Origin: Ruminococcaceae bacterium UBA5905
GTDB lineage: Bacteria > Bacillota > Clostridia > Oscillospirales > Acutalibacteraceae
Direction: 5' to 3'
NCBI GenBank assembly: GCA_002431285.1
Contig: DJEF01000031.1
Coordinates: 1 to 17,174 of the forward strand
Length of the DNA stretch: 17,174 nucleotides
Positions 15,197-17,174 of this stretch are shown piece after piece; positions within the stretch are counted from its first letter, which is position 1, and each line of letters starts with the position of its first letter. The notes beneath the pieces were generated by a model. It was not told the origin of the DNA. It saw nothing but the letters and a program-made list of their open reading frames with translations, and searched no databases. A program made the translations under genes and the position numbers.

Positions 15197-17174
15197 GGTC
15201 GATGTCTCCTTTACCGTTATTTGTTCGTGTTCGACCGGCGCGGTAACCGCACCGGGTTTGGAAAAGCGAAAGAAATTCAGCCGCAAAGCGTTAGTGACCA
15301 CGCAGAAGCTGGACAGACTCATAGCCGCCGCGCCGAACATGGGATTCAGCTCCCAGCCCAGCCAGCCGGAGAACACTCCCGCCGCCAGCGGAATTCCGAT
15401 GACATTGTAAATGAACGCCCAGAAGAGATTCTCCCGGATATTCCGCAGAGTCGCGCGGCTCAGCCGGATCGCCGCCGGTACGTCGCTGAGGCGGCTGTGC
15501 ATCAGCACCACGTCCGCCGCATCCAGCGCCACATCCGCGCCCGCACCGATGGCGATACCGGTATCCGCCCGGGTCAGGGCCGGGGCATCGTTGATGCCGT
15601 CCCCCACCATGGCGGTGGCTCCCTGCCGACTCAGGGTGCGGATTGCCTCCTCCTTGCCGTCCGGCAGCACCCCGGCGATGACCTCATCCACGCCCGCCTG
15701 CCGTCCGATGGCCTCCGCCGTGCGCCGGTTATCGCCGGTGATCATTACCACCCGCAGGCCCAGCTGCTGCAATTCACGAATAGCAGCGGCGCTATCCTCC
15801 TTAATCACATCCGCCACGGCGATAACGCCCAGCAGCGCATCGCCCCGAGCGAAGAACAGCGGGGTTTTCCCCTCCTCCGCCAGCGCGGTCGCCTGTTGAC
15901 GAATCTCGTCCGGAATCGTCACCCGTTGGGCGACAAACTCCTCCTTGCCTGCCAGCAGCGGCTGCCCCTGCCAAACGGCAGTCAATCCGTTCCCCGGCAG
16001 CACCTGAAATTCTTCCACCGACACCGGAGTCATACCCCGCTCCTGCGCCAGGCGGCAGATCGCCCCCGCCAGCGGGTGCTCACTTTTGGATTCCAGCCCA
16101 TACGCTGCCGTCAGCAGCGTTTCCTCATCGACGATGCCGGCAAGAATATCCGTCACCACCGGCTCGCCCTTGGTGATCGTGCCGGTTTTATCCAGCGCCA
16201 CAATACGGGTGCGCCCGGTCTGCTCCAGCGATGCCGCCGTCTTGAACAGCACCCCATGGCGCGCGCCCACGCCGCTGCCCACCATAATTGCCACCGGCGT
16301 CGCCAGCCCCAGCGCACAGGGGCAGCTGATCACCAGCACCGAAATTCCCCGCGCCAGCGCGTGACCGACGGTGGCACCGGTCAGCAGCCAAACAAGAAAC
16401 GTCACCGCCGCGATGCCCATCACCGTGGGCACAAACACGCCGGATACCCGATCCGCCAATTTAGCGATGGGCGCTTTCGTCGCCGCCGCATCCTCCACCA
16501 TCCGGATGATCTGGGACAGGGTGGTATCCTCGCCCACCCGGGTCGCCTGACACACCATATAGCCGGAGCGGTTGAGGGTCGCCGCCGATACCCGATCCCC
16601 CACGCCCTTATCCACCGGCAGGCTCTCGCCAGTGAGCGCCGCCTCATCCACAGCGCCGCTGCCCTCCAGCACCTCGCCGTCGGTGGGGATCGTCTCGCCG
16701 GAACGCACCACAAACCGATCGCCGGGTTTCACCTGCTCAATCGGCACCGTCTGCTCTCCCTGGTCGGTGAGCAGCACCGCCGTCTTGGGTTTCATCGCCA
16801 GCAGCCCCCGGAGCGCATCGGTGGTTTTCCCCTTGGAGCGCGCCTCCAGCATCTTTCCCACAGTAATCAGCGTCAGAATCATGGCGGCGGACTCGAAATA
16901 CAGCCCGTGCATATATTCCATCACCGCTGCCATATCGCCCCGTACCTGCGCCGCCGACATAGCGAACAGCGCATAGGTGCTGTACACAAACGCCGCCGAG
17001 GCGCCCAACGCCACCAGGGTATCCATATTGGGCGAACGATGCCACAGCGCCTTAAAGCCACTGATGAAAAACCGCTGGTTGATCACCATGACAATGCCTG
17101 TCAGCAGCAGCTGCGCCAACCCCATCGCCACATGATCCTGCGCCAGAAAGCCCGGCAGCGGCCAGCCCCACATC
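14996..17174 (-). CDS. copA: Copper-type P1B ATPase with C-terminal HMA domain (N-terminus beyond window)
   Basis: About 726 codons are present; the first transmembrane helices and any N-terminal metal-binding domain lie outside. CopA exports Cu(I) using ATP. Domains in order: helices around LLLTGIVMVINQRFF and ESAAMILTLITVGKMLE, the actuator with LTGES, the metal site helix with SCPCALGLATP, the phosphorylation site DKTGTITKG, the nucleotide-domain SEHPLAGAI, TGDNRRTAEAIG, MVGDGINDAPAL, and the last helices ending NPMFGAAAMSLSSFCVVTNALRLN. CPC plus the final MSLSS and N residues fit Cu(I). After a linker comes a complete HMA domain with MCGHC. The linker holds a Shine-Dalgarno and an in-frame ATG. 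No copper regulator gene is in the window. Confidence 0.94.
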   Translation of the reverse strand, partial: MWGWPLPGFLAQDHVAMGLAQLLLTGIVMVINQRFFISGFKALWHRSPNMDTLVALGASAAFVYSTYALFAMSAAQVRGDMAAVMEYMHGLYFESAAMILTLITVGKMLEARSKGKTTDALRGLLAMKPKTAVLLTDQGEQTVPIEQVKPGDRFVVRSGETIPTDGEVLEGSGAVDEAALTGESLPVDKGVGDRVSAATLNRSGYMVCQATRVGEDTTLSQIIRMVEDAAATKAPIAKLADRVSGVFVPTVMGIAAVTFLVWLLTGATVGHALARGISVLVISCPCALGLATPVAIMVGSGVGARHGVLFKTAASLEQTGRTRIVALDKTGTITKGEPVVTDILAGIVDEETLLTAAYGLESKSEHPLAGAICRLAQERGMTPVSVEEFQVLPGNGLTAVWQGQPLLAGKEEFVAQRVTIPDEIRQQATALAEEGKTPLFFARGDALLGVIAVADVIKEDSAAAIRELQQLGLRVVMITGDNRRTAEAIGRQAGVDEVIAGVLPDGKEEAIRTLSRQGATAMVGDGINDAPALTRADTGIAIGAGADVALDAADVVLMHSRLSDVPAAIRLSRATLRNIRENLFWAFIYNVIGIPLAAGVFSGWLGWELNPMFGAAAMSLSSFCVVTNALRLNFFRFSKPGAVTAPVEHEQITVKETSTMTKTLKIEGMMCGHCEAHVKGALEALDGVTGAQVSHETGTAVVTLSHEVADDTLKAAVEAQGYKVL

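Overview
The window reads as a GC-rich chromosomal segment of an endospore-forming member of the Firmicutes, most likely class Clostridia (Oscillospirales-like). This is an inference from three things: a SpoVAF-type germination protein, the maf-mreBCD-mrdA arrangement, and promoter and Shine-Dalgarno style. No rRNA or tRNA, CRISPR array, insertion sequence or phage gene is visible. Twelve of the thirteen genes lie on the minus strand; only the yitT-like gene is on the plus strand.

Layout in the minus-strand direction of transcription, from the right edge. A copper-type P1B ATPase, cut off at its N-terminus by the window edge, carries a C-terminal CopZ-like HMA domain and ends in a strong terminator. 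A two-gene peptidase operon follows: pepT and an M29 aminopeptidase. This operon converges on yitT, whose terminator sits between them. yitT is divergent from dusB, and their predicted promoters overlap face to face. dusB overlaps maf by four bases (ATGA). A near-consensus vegetative promoter then starts the cell-elongation cluster mreB, mreC, mreD, mrdA (PBP2), a GT4 glycosyltransferase and pgeF. A terminator-like hairpin lies between mreB and mreC, and a TTGA overlap couples the glycosyltransferase to pgeF.

spoVAF comes next, with its own sigma-G-like promoter. It is followed by a small one-pass membrane protein of unknown function and by recD2, which is cut at its Walker A motif by the left edge.

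Functionally, the centre builds the lateral wall: MreB filaments, the MreC/MreD scaffold, the PBP2 transpeptidase, peptidoglycan precursor editing by PgeF, and a sugar transferase of unknown substrate. The flanks are housekeeping: tRNA modification, nucleotide sanitation, peptide turnover, metal export, DNA repair and spore germination. I see no clearly new biological system. The points most worth checking are the in-frame Shine-Dalgarno and ATG inside the copA-HMA fusion, the sigma-G-like promoter of a detached spoVAF, the glycosyltransferase-pgeF pair in the elongasome operon, and the mreB/mreC attenuator.
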